The notes: generated from the sequence alone by a model not told the origin. A stretch of 61,421 bases of DNA from Ardenticatenaceae bacterium (GCA_030065875.1 JASJCR010000043.1:1-61421), one strand, 5' to 3'; counted from the first letter of the stretch, positions 1-8,154 are shown. A program made the numbers and translations.

Positions 1-15
1 GCAGCGCTTTTTTTG

Positions 16-89
16 TGGTGATGACTGGACTTGAACCAGTGACCCCAGAATTATGAGTTCTGTGCTCTAACCAGCTGAGCTACATCACC
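16..89 (-). tRNA. tRNA with CAU anticodon (Met or Ile2)
   Basis: Read on the minus strand, this 74-base stretch folds into a full cloverleaf. It has a 7-bp acceptor stem (GGTGATG with CATCACC), a D-arm with GCTC/GAGC, an anticodon stem CAGAA/TTCTG closing the loop CTCATAA, a 5-base variable region, and a T-arm ACTGG/CCAGT with loop TTCAAGT. The anticodon is CAT. The first pair is G-C, so it is not an initiator tRNA with the usual 1-72 mismatch. It is elongator tRNA-Met, or tRNA-Ile if position 34 is lysidine-modified; the sequence alone does not decide. The 3' CCA is not encoded. Confidence 0.95.
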
Positions 90-132
90 GTTTGCCCAAT
101 TGAGCGAAGAGAATTATAGCCAAGACGAGGAG

Positions 133-181
133 AATAATCAATGGTCAATTATCAATTGCCAATAGTCAATGGTCAATGACC
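133..181. repeat. heptad array, AATNNTC family
   Basis: Seven back-to-back 7-base units fit the pattern AATNN(T/C)C, for example AATGGTC (twice), AATTATC and AATAGTC. The units are degenerate but the 7-base phase is kept for 49 bases. The array lies between the tRNA and the 3' end of the kinase gene. It resembles in style the short tandemly repeated repetitive (STRR) heptamers of cyanobacteria. Confidence 0.7.
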
Positions 182-272
182 TGCTTGCGGATAAACCCTT
201 ACGCCACGTCCAAGACTTAGATGATTCCGCACAGCCAAATTATTGTTCAAAATTCAACCCCAACGCAGGAAA

Positions 273-342
273 CCCAATCAAAAATCGCAAATCCAAAATC
301 TCGTATTTCGTATATCGTCCCTCGTATATCATATCTGATATC
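273..342. repeat. heptad array, NNNAATC / TCGTATN family
   Basis: About ten 7-base units run in constant phase. First come units ending in AATC (for example GCAAATC and CAAAATC), then units starting with TCGTA (for example TCGTATT, and TCGTATA twice), ending with TCATATC and TGATATC. The last units overlap the 3' end of the kinase gene: its stop codon (complement of 329-331) and its final codons lie inside the array. Confidence 0.65.
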
Positions 343-3300
343 CTTCGCGCAGCGCCTCGGCAATCCCCTCCACCGTCAATGCCTCAATCGTCTGTTCGAG
401 TTCCGGCATTTTCTCCGGTGCGAGATGATCCTCGGTGCGCATCAGCAGCGCCTTCGCCCGGACGTGAGCCATCTGATTGGCCTGCGGATGTTGATCCACA
501 AAACGCAGGTACGGCCACGCTTCATCAAAACGGCCGTCTTCAATCAGCAGCACGCACAGCGTGGCCAAAAATTCGAGCACCTTGGGGGTAGCCCCGATGT
601 CGAGGGCCATGTTCAACCCGTTAAAAAAGATGCGGCGGGCGATTGATTTATTCTCCAACTCCCACTCAATTTGCCCCTGCACCAGCAGCGCCGTGGCCTC
701 ACTTTCGCGATCACCGGTCTCCCGAAAATAGAGTAAACTTTCCTCGATTTCCTGTTTCCCCTCTTCAAACTGCTGCAGCGCCATGTTGGTAAAGGCCAAA
801 TTAAGCAGATTGGTGCCGATGCGCTGTTTGTTGTGCCACTGGCGGGTAATCTCCAAATTGGCTTTTAACCCCTTTTTTCCCTCTTCAAACTGCTGCATGG
901 CGATCTGAAACAAAGCGAGATTGGCCTGAATGTGGGCGGCGTTGACTTCTTCCCCCATCTCCCGATAGCGGCGCAGGGCCTCTTCATATTCGATATACGC
1001 CTGCATGAAGTTGCCCTGCAAATAATCGACAATCCCCAAGCGGTGGGTCGCGGCCGCAATGCCAAATGACCAATCAATTTCTTCGTACAGCTGTTTGGCC
1101 TGCTTGATCAGCTTTGCCGCTTCGGCAAAATTCCCCTGCTTGTTGAACATTTCAGCATGGATGCTTAACAAGAAAGCTCGTTCCTTCTTAGATAGGAAGG
1201 AGTCCGGCTCGTACTGCTCCCAGCTTTCTACGCAGCCGTTGCAAACGCGATTCACTTCGTCGTAGTTGGCCAGCCGCATGTTAAAGGCGGCCAGCCGGCC
1301 GTGCAGCTGATGAAACAGCTCAAATGGGGGATCGAGGGGCAGCGCGGCAATCGCTTCACTAAAAAATTGTTTCCCTTCGAGGTAGAGGGCGCCCATCTCG
1401 TAATAGCGATAAATCGGCTCGAGCATCTGGCTAATCAGATTAAATCGGCCGCCGCGCAGCCCGTTCTGCCACGCCTGACGAATGTTGCTGATGTTGCGCT
1501 GCATCCCTTCCCACGCCTCGCGCTGCCCGGCGCTGCGCAGCGGGGTGTCCTGCGCGGCCGTGTAGCTGGCGTAATATTCGAGATGAGCGGCCGTTATTGA
1601 CTCTTGCCGCGATGGATCAGCGGCCAGCATCTCCTGCGCGTAGTAACGCACGATTTCGTGAACGCTGTAGATGCGACCCAGAGCAACTTGAGTCGTGTCT
1701 CGCAACACCACCGCCTGCAGAAGCGACTTATCGACCAGCCCGGCCACCCCATCGGCCGTGGCTCCGGCGATGTCGGCCGCCGCTTGAAATTCAAACGGAC
1801 CGCGGAAGATAGATAGTGCCGCCAAAATCGACTGTTCTTCTGGGGATAGTAAGTCCCACGAATATTGAAAAACCGCCCGCAAATCCCGATGACGCTCGGT
1901 AACCGGCGTCTGGTCATTGGTCAACAGCTTTAAATCTGCTTCCAAACGCTCGACAATTTCCCGACAGGTCAAAACCCTGGTCCAGCTGGCCGCCAGCTCG
2001 ATGCCCAACGGGATGCCGTCCACAATCTCGCAAATGCGAAAAATGTTGAAGTGGTCGGTTTCGCTCATTGAAAATTCCGGGTTGAGCTTGCGGCTGGCCT
2101 GCATAAACAGACGCGGCCCGTCATCCAGCTCGGCCGTGGCGTCAAAGTCGTTGTCAAATTGACTGTAGGTCAAGCCGCTGAGCGGAAATACCGTCTCCCC
2201 CGGGAGATTGAGCCGGTGCCGGCTGGTAACCAGCACCTTGAGCTTGGGGGCTTCCTGCAGGAGCTGAAAAACGAGTGGGGCGTGAGCGGTCAAATGCTCA
2301 AAATTATCGAGCACCAGCAAAATTTCGCGCTGTTTGAGCGTCTTGGCCAGCAGCGTTAACGGCTCATCCTGACCGGCTAAAACGATATCACAGGCCGAGG
2401 CGATGGCATAAATGATGTCGGCTTCGCTGTCCAGCATGGCCAGCGGGACAAACAATACGCCGTGCATGAAGTAGCGCCACTGATGGCTGCCGAGCTGTCG
2501 AATGAGGCGGCGTGCCAGACGGGTTTTGCCCATACCGCCGCTGCCGGAAATTGTCAGCAGGCGCGTGTCTGGATGAGTGATCATCGCACTCAAACGGCGA
2601 ATTTCCTCACTACGGCCGAGAAAGGGAGTGATCTCCGGTTTGAGATTGTTCCAGGGGGTCATGCGGGCGCTCATGATTTGATCGCGATGGCGCACGGTGT
2701 CCGGCATCGGCTCAACCCCCAGCTCGTGATCCAATAATTTTTGATAGCTGTTGTACTGTTTGAGGGCGGTCAAGAAATCACCCCGACGCGCCAAAAGATC
2801 CATCAGCTCTAGCTGCAAATCTTCTTTGAGCGGTTCGCTCAAAAGGATGGCCTGAAGTTCTTTGATGCGCTGCTCGGCCATTTGCCGCTGTTCCCGCGGG
2901 GTTTGTGGCCGGGTGATCGTTTGTGGCGGTGGAGAGATGATGGGGGTCGATAATTCGAGACGAGTATCCGCCGTGTGGGTTTCCGCCCGACGGCAAAGCT
3001 GCAGCGCCGCGACCAGGGCCGCGCTATCCGGGTACCGATCGGCCGGTTTTTTGGCCAAGGTCTGATACACCACCTCGATAAGGGCCTGGGAGACCGGTTC
3101 GGGCGGGTACAAAGATTGTAGTTTGGGAACCGGGTCGTGAATGTGTTTCATCATCGTTTGAAAGGTGGTATCCCCTTCAAACGGCCGACGCCCGCTCATC
3201 AGCTCGTATAGGATGACGCCCAGGGCGTATTGATCGGCCCGGCCGTCAATCTCCTCACCACGGACCTGCTCCGGTGACATGTAGGAAACGGTACCCATCA

Positions 3301-3847
3301 CCGCCCCGGTATTGGTGATATTTTGAGCGGTATCCACCAGCTTGGCGATGCCAAAATCCATCAGGAGCGGTTCGCCATCCGGCTGGATCATGATGTTGGC
3401 CGGCTTAACATCGCGATGAATTAAACCGGCGCGATGGGCATAATCCATGGCCGAAGCCAGCTTTTCGCCTTTGCCGATGAGATCGTGGATCGGCACCACC
3501 CCGGCTTCACCGCTGCGAATGCCATCGATCGTATTTTGCAGCGTAACCCCTTCGATATACTCCATCACCATGAAATAGGTGTCCTCTATTTGATTAAAAT
3601 CGTAGACCTGTACGATATTGGGGTGTCGCAGCCGGGCTACCGAGGATGCTTCCCGCTGAAAACGCTGCACAAATTTATCGTGGAGAGCCAAGAAGCTGTG
3701 GACAATTTTGATGGCCACCGGCCGTTCCAGGTTTGGATCAAAGCCTTTGTACACGGTTGACATGCCACCCTGACCGAGCAGTTCGTCAATCCGATAGCGA
3801 TTATTGATCGTTTCTCCGACCCAGCTTTGAGGATTCATCGTCTCCAA
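329..3847 (-). CDS. Ser/Thr protein kinase fused to BTAD-like, NB-ARC ATPase and TPR domains
   Basis: A 1172-residue signalling protein. The N-terminal eukaryotic-type kinase looks intact: glycine loop at about 25-30 (GQGGMS), lysine 47 in VAIKI, HRDVKPAN at 144-151, DFG at 164-166 and SPE at 191-193. A Pro-rich linker leads to a helical segment (about 325-395) like the C-terminal half of a bacterial transcriptional activator domain. An AfsR-type NTPase follows, with Walker A GSGGMGKT at 435-442, a Walker B-like ILLVLDNFEH, a VTSRHRL sensor and a GIPLGIELAA motif. The rest is TPR-like helical repeats. There is no PASTA domain, no membrane segment and no DNA-binding winged helix at the N-terminus, so it is probably a cytoplasmic sensor kinase rather than a direct regulator. 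The ATG at 3847 fits the kinase start. Its ligand and substrates are unknown. The last codons lie in a heptad repeat array. Confidence 0.9.
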   Translation of the reverse strand: METMNPQSWVGETINNRYRIDELLGQGGMSTVYKGFDPNLERPVAIKIVHSFLALHDKFVQRFQREASSVARLRHPNIVQVYDFNQIEDTYFMVMEYIEGVTLQNTIDGIRSGEAGVVPIHDLIGKGEKLASAMDYAHRAGLIHRDVKPANIMIQPDGEPLLMDFGIAKLVDTAQNITNTGAVMGTVSYMSPEQVRGEEIDGRADQYALGVILYELMSGRRPFEGDTTFQTMMKHIHDPVPKLQSLYPPEPVSQALIEVVYQTLAKKPADRYPDSAALVAALQLCRRAETHTADTRLELSTPIISPPPQTITRPQTPREQRQMAEQRIKELQAILLSEPLKEDLQLELMDLLARRGDFLTALKQYNSYQKLLDHELGVEPMPDTVRHRDQIMSARMTPWNNLKPEITPFLGRSEEIRRLSAMITHPDTRLLTISGSGGMGKTRLARRLIRQLGSHQWRYFMHGVLFVPLAMLDSEADIIYAIASACDIVLAGQDEPLTLLAKTLKQREILLVLDNFEHLTAHAPLVFQLLQEAPKLKVLVTSRHRLNLPGETVFPLSGLTYSQFDNDFDATAELDDGPRLFMQASRKLNPEFSMSETDHFNIFRICEIVDGIPLGIELAASWTRVLTCREIVERLEADLKLLTNDQTPVTERHRDLRAVFQYSWDLLSPEEQSILAALSIFRGPFEFQAAADIAGATADGVAGLVDKSLLQAVVLRDTTQVALGRIYSVHEIVRYYAQEMLAADPSRQESITAAHLEYYASYTAAQDTPLRSAGQREAWEGMQRNISNIRQAWQNGLRGGRFNLISQMLEPIYRYYEMGALYLEGKQFFSEAIAALPLDPPFELFHQLHGRLAAFNMRLANYDEVNRVCNGCVESWEQYEPDSFLSKKERAFLLSIHAEMFNKQGNFAEAAKLIKQAKQLYEEIDWSFGIAAATHRLGIVDYLQGNFMQAYIEYEEALRRYREMGEEVNAAHIQANLALFQIAMQQFEEGKKGLKANLEITRQWHNKQRIGTNLLNLAFTNMALQQFEEGKQEIEESLLYFRETGDRESEATALLVQGQIEWELENKSIARRIFFNGLNMALDIGATPKVLEFLATLCVLLIEDGRFDEAWPYLRFVDQHPQANQMAHVRAKALLMRTEDHLAPEKMPELEQTIEALTVEGIAEALREGYQI

Positions 3848-4002
3848 AATGTCTGGTAAATTGGGTTGTCGGCAGTAGGTTTACACTCACCACAGCTTAA
3901 CAATCGATTATAACATACCCCTTATCGAACCTTAAACCGGTTTTAACGTTGCGCTTTTGTTTGTGAACGCCATAATTGCATAAACTCTTGGAGATAACAC
4001 AA

Positions 4003-4932
4003 ATGCTTTCTTTTTTGCCCCGCCCTATAAAAGGGGTTTTGTCTCTGCTGCTGCTGGTCCTCAATACGGTGGTGATTTTCCCCCCTTTTTTTCTCATAGC
4101 GATACTAAAATTGTTGACGCCGATCCCTTCGTTGAGACGGATGTTTTCCCTTTGGCTTGAAGAATTAGTGGCCTGGTGGGTGGCCGGCAACAGCTGGTGG
4201 TATGAATTGACGCGCCGGCCGACGTGGGATGTTCAGGGGGTTGATGCGCTCGAACTCACTGATTTAACGACCGATGATTGGTACATCGTCGGTTCGAACC
4301 ATCGATCATGGGCGGACATTCTGGTGCTGCAGCGCATCTTTAACCGCCGCATACCGATGCTGAAGTTTTTTCTGAAACAGGAGCTGATTTGGGTGCCCCT
4401 GATGGGGTTTGCCTGGTGGGCGCTGGATTTTCCGTTTATGAAGCGTTACTCAAAGGAGTATCTGGCCAAACATCCGGAGAAGCAGGGAAAAGATTTAGAA
4501 ACCACGCGCAAGGCGACCCAAAATTTTCGTCTTTTTCCTTCATCGGTCATTATATTTTTAGAGGGGACCCGCTTTACTCAAAGCAAAAATGCGCAGCAGC
4601 AGGCTCCTTTTTCACATCTTCTCAAGCCGAAAGCGGGGGGGATTGGATACGTGTTGTCGCTCATGGGTGATCAAATTGACACGTTGCTCAACGTGACGAT
4701 TGCCTATCCACAATATGTCGATCGGGCGCTCAGCTTTTGGGATTATTTGAGCGGCCGCGTGACCAATATCGTCATTCGGGTAGAAAAAATAAAAATCCCC
4801 CTCGAGTTTCGTACCGGGGATTACATGAATGATGAAGGATATCGTCGGCGGTTCCAGGCCTGGGTCAATGAGTTATGGATCGCCAAGGATCGGCTGCTCG
4901 CTGAGTTGATGGTCGAGGGAGAAAGGGTTTGA
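4003..4932 (+). CDS. PlsC-family acyltransferase (lysophosphatidate acyltransferase-like)
   Basis: A 309-residue membrane-associated acyltransferase that probably transfers a fatty acyl group onto lysophosphatidic acid or a related lysolipid. Motif I is NHRSWAD at residues 99-105 (NHxxxxD, catalytic His100/Asp105) and motif III is EGTR at 187-190. The N-terminus has a long hydrophobic stretch (about 11-38), and a second hydrophobic patch lies at about 131-145. I place the start at ATG 4003 because GGAG lies 9 bases upstream. An in-frame TTG at 3976 would add nine residues but has no such site. The spacing and the FxKxELxWxPxxGxAWW region are more like the YihG/LCLAT-type branch than short PlsC. 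It is divergent from the kinase gene and convergent with the next gene. Confidence 0.88.
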   Translation: MLSFLPRPIKGVLSLLLLVLNTVVIFPPFFLIAILKLLTPIPSLRRMFSLWLEELVAWWVAGNSWWYELTRRPTWDVQGVDALELTDLTTDDWYIVGSNHRSWADILVLQRIFNRRIPMLKFFLKQELIWVPLMGFAWWALDFPFMKRYSKEYLAKHPEKQGKDLETTRKATQNFRLFPSSVIIFLEGTRFTQSKNAQQQAPFSHLLKPKAGGIGYVLSLMGDQIDTLLNVTIAYPQYVDRALSFWDYLSGRVTNIVIRVEKIKIPLEFRTGDYMNDEGYRRRFQAWVNELWIAKDRLLAELMVEGERV

Positions 4933-5057
4933 GCGCATCACTGTTAAAAACCAGCCACGGATTATCACAGATTTCCATCTGTCATCTGCGAACCTTTGGT
5001 TCTGCGCTACGCGCTCTGTGGACACCTTCTTCAGAAAGCTTCTTGTAACTTACTCAC
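4933..5057. other. spacer between convergent genes, small hairpins
   Basis: This 125-base gap separates two convergent genes. It holds a short hairpin (GAACC TTT GGTTC) and a few 7-base-phased words (CCATCTG, TCATCTG). I see no strong U-tract terminator and no gene. Confidence 0.4.
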
Positions 5058-6179
5058 CTAAAGGAGCGATCGCCTGTAAAACGGCAGGGTAAATTCTGTG
5101 CGATCCGCATTGATGGTGATCGACTTGCGCTCGATGCGGCCGCCTAAATCCTCAGGCCACGACACGTCAATATCGTAGGTCAGACCGCTGGTTAGACGAA
5201 CCGGGAGTTCGCACAAAAAGCGTCCCTGACGGTCGGTGGTTCCGGCCACGTAACTCTTGATACTTTTACTGGAAACGGTGACCTGCAGCCCATAAATACC
5301 GGGGCCGTCCGGATAATCCTGGACGACAATTCGCAGCCGCGTCGTTTTGAGCTGTTCATTGCGAAACAGCTGTCGAATCGAGCGGGCAAAGCTGCTCTGA
5401 GGCGGTGGTTGGGGTGTCGGCTGACGGCGAGGCGCAGGCCGCGGCGGCTGTGGCCGAGGTTGTGGAGGTGGGGGAGCGGCCGGCAAATCCTCCGGCGTGA
5501 TTTTTATTTCCGCTCCTCGCTGCAGCGGCACCGTGTGGTTAGATTCCCCAACCGCCTCATCGGTTGAAATGTTGATTTCCTGATTGTATTCGGGATATTG
5601 GACCGGAATTGGGGTGCGGTAATGGGGAGGTGCCGGGGCAACCTGACCGCCGGTTGAGGACAGCTGGTCGAGTGAGGGCACCGATGATTCACCCGAATAA
5701 GCCAGCTGCCGCGCCAGCCGATCGCGTTCGGTGGCTGAACGCTGGGTTTGGGTGCGCATATACTGGATCGTCGCCTGCAGCGCCATCCCGGCCGGGGTAT
5801 AGGCGGCCGGTGGCGAATGAACGTCAAATTGGGTGAGATCATAGCCGTTTTTATCGGCAAAGAGAGAGAGCAAAAGCAGCTCCCATGGGATCCCTTGGGT
5901 AGGCTGACGGGGCTCCACCTGCCCGAGGTGGGGGTGATAATGGGTCAGAAGATCATACAGGGCCAGCCGTAAACCGGTTTCGGTGCTCATGACTCGCTGA
6001 AAGTCACCCAGCAGCGCATCATCAAGCAGTCCGGCCGCACGCAGGATGGCGCGGGCGCCCGTCTGAGAGAGATCGCTGTCGGCCGTCAATGAATGCAGCC
6101 ATCCCTGAAAAAAAGCGTCTAAACTGGACTTGTCAGGAAGCGATTGAACCGTTTTTTGTGCCGTACGATTGATTTTCAT
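5058..6179 (-). CDS. hypothetical protein with Pro-rich linker and C-terminal beta-sandwich-like domain
   Basis: A 373-residue protein that I do not recognise as a named family. The N-terminal ~160 residues look helical and soluble, with no signal peptide. A low-complexity Pro/Gln/Arg linker (about 230-265, runs such as APPPPQPRPQPP) follows. The last ~100 residues (LRIVVQDYPDGPGIYGLQVTVSS onward, in pattern only) alternate like a carboxypeptidase-regulatory or CNA-B type beta-sandwich ending in DRTEFTLPF. A short linker plus beta-domain suggests a scaffold or effector, but no catalytic motif is visible. The ATG at 6179 is preceded by two TTTAGGG units that supply an AGGG ribosome-binding site. 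Confidence 0.7.
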   Translation of the reverse strand: MKINRTAQKTVQSLPDKSSLDAFFQGWLHSLTADSDLSQTGARAILRAAGLLDDALLGDFQRVMSTETGLRLALYDLLTHYHPHLGQVEPRQPTQGIPWELLLLSLFADKNGYDLTQFDVHSPPAAYTPAGMALQATIQYMRTQTQRSATERDRLARQLAYSGESSVPSLDQLSSTGGQVAPAPPHYRTPIPVQYPEYNQEINISTDEAVGESNHTVPLQRGAEIKITPEDLPAAPPPPQPRPQPPRPAPRRQPTPQPPPQSSFARSIRQLFRNEQLKTTRLRIVVQDYPDGPGIYGLQVTVSSKSIKSYVAGTTDRQGRFLCELPVRLTSGLTYDIDVSWPEDLGGRIERKSITINADRTEFTLPFYRRSLL

Positions 6180-6209
6180 AACCCTAAACCCTAAATATTG
6201 AAATGTGTC

Positions 6210-6377
6210 TCATTCCTTGCGATAGGATGACAAAGCCTGTCCTAAAATAATTCCAAATCCGGCACCAAGGCTAACACCCAGTGCTATATTGTCAAAGATG
6301 ATACCAAATGCGGCTCCGATTCCAATTCCCAAAGAGAAGCCTACTCCAATCATGGAGTGATTGTTTTGTGGATTCAT
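6210..6377 (-). CDS. small glycine-rich membrane protein (glycine-zipper-like)
   Basis: A 55-residue protein of two hydrophobic segments rich in spaced glycines (IGVGFSLGIGIGAAFGII, then LGVSLGAGFGIILGQAL), ending in SSYRKE. The pattern GxxxG repeats like glycine-zipper membrane peptides. I chose the ATG at 6377 (MNPQNNHS) because GAGGA lies about 8 bases upstream; the longer in-frame extension to 6431 lacks a site. It lies between the hypothetical gene at 5058-6179 and a hairpin/heptad element. Function unknown; a small helical-hairpin membrane protein is as far as the sequence goes. Confidence 0.6.
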   Translation of the reverse strand: MNPQNNHSMIGVGFSLGIGIGAAFGIIFDNIALGVSLGAGFGIILGQALSSYRKE

Positions 6378-6439
6378 TTGTTTTTTCCTCTTCGCTAGGG
6401 GCTTTACGGATTTGGGGAGGAAAGGTTGCATGAAGACGG

Positions 6440-6467
6440 CAGACTACAGACTTCAGACCTCAGAGGA
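6440..6467. repeat. heptad array, CAGACNN family (distal arm)
   Basis: Four 7-base units in phase: CAGACTA, CAGACTT, CAGACCT and CAGAGGA. It is the distal arm of a two-arm element whose other arm (6524-6551) carries the complementary vocabulary. The exact word GACTACA occurs here and as its complement TGTAGTC in the other arm. Confidence 0.65.
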
Positions 6468-6486
6468 TCTGGTTAGATAGCAGAGA

Positions 6487-6522
6487 AGCTGGTTGGAAGG
6501 TTCAAAGACCTTCCAACCAGCT
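6487..6522. repeat. perfect 15-bp hairpin inside heptad element
   Basis: AGCTGGTTGGAAGGT at 6487-6501 is followed by the six-base loop TCAAAG and its exact complement at 6508-6522. There is no T-run on either side, so it is not a classic intrinsic terminator, although it lies 30-65 bases past the stop of the band-7 gene. It sits at the centre between two inverted heptad arms. Confidence 0.85.
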
Positions 6523-6523
6523 C

Positions 6524-6551
6524 TGTAGTCTGTAGTCTGATGTCGGTTGTC
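6524..6551. repeat. heptad array, TGNNGTC family (arm touching stop codon)
   Basis: Four units in phase: TGTAGTC (twice), TGATGTC and GGTTGTC. The last base directly touches the stop codon of the band-7 gene (complement of 6552-6554). Read in the sense of that gene the units are GACNNCA, the same vocabulary and orientation as the array that follows the stop at 61206. Confidence 0.7.
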
Positions 6552-7745
6552 TTAATTGCCGGAATCGGTGGCTGGGGGCTCGGCCGGCTGGGATGTTTGG
6601 GTGCCGGTGGTATCCACCGTGGGAACGATGCCCGGTCCAGGCAGCACCAGCGTGGGCGTTGTTCCTTCTGGCGTAAAGATGACCTTGTCGGTTGGGTTAA
6701 GGGCATCGGCATTGACCTGCAGAACTCGGAGCTGCAAGTAATCCGGGTTTGTGGCCAGCAGGTTGGCCAAAACCGTCTGGTTGGCCAGATCGGCCCGCGC
6801 CTGCTCTTCAGCCGCATCGGCCAAAGCGGTGTTAATCGCCAGGTCGCGCTCAGCGGCCAGGAGCTCGTTGGCCTTGCGAGAGTCAATTAACTGTCTCTCT
6901 GATTCCAGTTGAGCCAGGTCATTGGTCCGCTCAGCCTCGATGACGGCCAGCTGGGCTCCCAGACGCTGCTGCTCGAGCTCGGCCAGCAAGGTTTGCTGAC
7001 GGGTTTGCTCCTGCAAACGGCTTTGCTCGACGCGAATTTCACCTTCCTGACGGGCCTGCTCAGCCTGAGCCTGCGCTCTTTCGCGCAGCTCGTCCTGGGC
7101 CGCTTTCTCAGTCGCTAGCCGGCTTTGGACGATGGCGTCGAGGGCCACCTGCACTTCTGGAGATAAAATCACTTCCGGCACTACCAGATTTTCAATGCTG
7201 AGGCCAAACGCATCAACCGCATCGTTGAGCTCAGAATCCACACAGGCGCGCAGCTCATCGCGGGCGGTACCAATGATATTTTCATCAAAGGTTCGATCAC
7301 CGATACACACTTTCATCGCCTGGCGAGCCAGATCAGATACCCGATCCAGAGCCAAATTATCCTGGAGATAAATGCCCCGATAGCGCGACCAGTTGTCGCG
7401 AATTTGGATCGTGTCGTTCGGCCGGAAAATATCCCCGCTGACGATCAGGCCGATACGCTGCTTGTCCTGGGTAATGATTTCATCATCCTGTACGGTAAAG
7501 GGGATCGCCTGGGTAGAGACGCGCTGAATGTCGACAAACAGGCCGATGTCGCTGTAGACTCCTGGCCCAACCACTTCGCGGATTTGCCCCTGGCGAAAGC
7601 GTACCCCGATTTCCTGTTCCTGAACGGTTTCAAAGAAGTAGGCGAAATTACCGAGGAACGAAAGGGCAAACAAGATAATGACGATGCCCACGACCCACAC
7701 ACCTACCCGACGAATGGTTCCAAATCGATTGGTCAATGACTCCAT
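6552..7745 (-). CDS. SPFH/band-7 domain membrane protein (prohibitin-like)
   Basis: A 397-residue membrane-anchored SPFH protein. One N-terminal transmembrane helix (about 15-38) is followed by a prohibitin/band-7 domain (about 40-215, with VQEQEIGVRFRQGQI and GPGVYSDI). A long Gln/Glu/Arg/Ala-rich coiled coil covers about 215-320. The Pro/Thr-rich tail ends in PATDSGN. Such proteins oligomerise into ring or cage scaffolds on the inner membrane and often bind proteases; the partner here is not visible. It is one of two SPFH genes on this strand (the other at 11890-13566). No NfeD-type partner is adjacent. The ATG at 7745 (MESLTNRFG) has GGAGGG upstream (complement of about 7751-7756). Confidence 0.9.
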   Translation of the reverse strand: MESLTNRFGTIRRVGVWVVGIVIILFALSFLGNFAYFFETVQEQEIGVRFRQGQIREVVGPGVYSDIGLFVDIQRVSTQAIPFTVQDDEIITQDKQRIGLIVSGDIFRPNDTIQIRDNWSRYRGIYLQDNLALDRVSDLARQAMKVCIGDRTFDENIIGTARDELRACVDSELNDAVDAFGLSIENLVVPEVILSPEVQVALDAIVQSRLATEKAAQDELRERAQAQAEQARQEGEIRVEQSRLQEQTRQQTLLAELEQQRLGAQLAVIEAERTNDLAQLESERQLIDSRKANELLAAERDLAINTALADAAEEQARADLANQTVLANLLATNPDYLQLRVLQVNADALNPTDKVIFTPEGTTPTLVLPGPGIVPTVDTTGTQTSQPAEPPATDSGN

Positions 7746-8154
7746 AAATAACCCTCCATATTGTTTAATTGCTACTTTCTAATATCAAAAATTGCTAATG
7801 GCTAAATTCCAATAGCTATTAGCTAAAACCGAACCTGAAGAAAGTCCACCTTTTTAGCTATAAGCAATTAGCATTAGATATTGACAATTACTAACGGCTA
7901 ATTTCCAATGGCTAATAGCTAAAACTGAACCTATAGAACGGCCGCCTTTTTAGCTATAAGCAATTAGCTTTAACAATTAGCTATTATCCATGGCAATTGT
8001 AACAGAGAGTGTATCGAGTCAAGCTAATACTTTGGTCCCGTAGGCTGCCCCCGGCCGGCGCATGGAACACACACCGGCCGAAGACAGCCTGGAAAAGGGT
8101 TACTGATCTTCAATACGGGGGTTTAAAGATCAGGTTGCACAATCGTTCAGGCAA
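7746..8154. repeat. intergenic region with NGCTAAN heptad arrays
   Basis: This 409-base spacer is mostly 7-base-phased A/T-rich words from about 7766 to 7990, for example GGCTAAT (twice), TTAGCTA and AGCTAAA. A block near 7854-7873 (TTAGCTATAAGCAATTAGC) recurs near 7950-7968, so larger direct duplication is layered on the heptads. From 8000 to 8102 I see only GGCCGG-rich sequence and no gene. At 8103-8133, CTGATCTT pairs with AAGATCAG across a 15-base loop, about 22 bases past the stop of the YeiH fusion gene; it is a possible weak terminator. Confidence 0.65.

Noticed and set aside
3976..4002. TTG start for the acyltransferase
   Set aside because: ATG at 4003 has GGAG nine bases upstream and gives a typical hydrophobic N-terminus; the TTG has no ribosome-binding site.
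5067..5077. HIP1 octamer GCGATCGC as sign of a cyanobacterial origin
   Set aside because: Only a few copies were noticed in 61 kb (for example near 5068, 50708 and 57579), far fewer than in HIP1-rich cyanobacteria, and gene content fits Chloroflexota better.
6181..6196. Telomere-like CCCTAAA repeats upstream of the gene at 5058-6179
   Set aside because: Only two units; they read simply as a ribosome-binding region and another instance of 7-base words.
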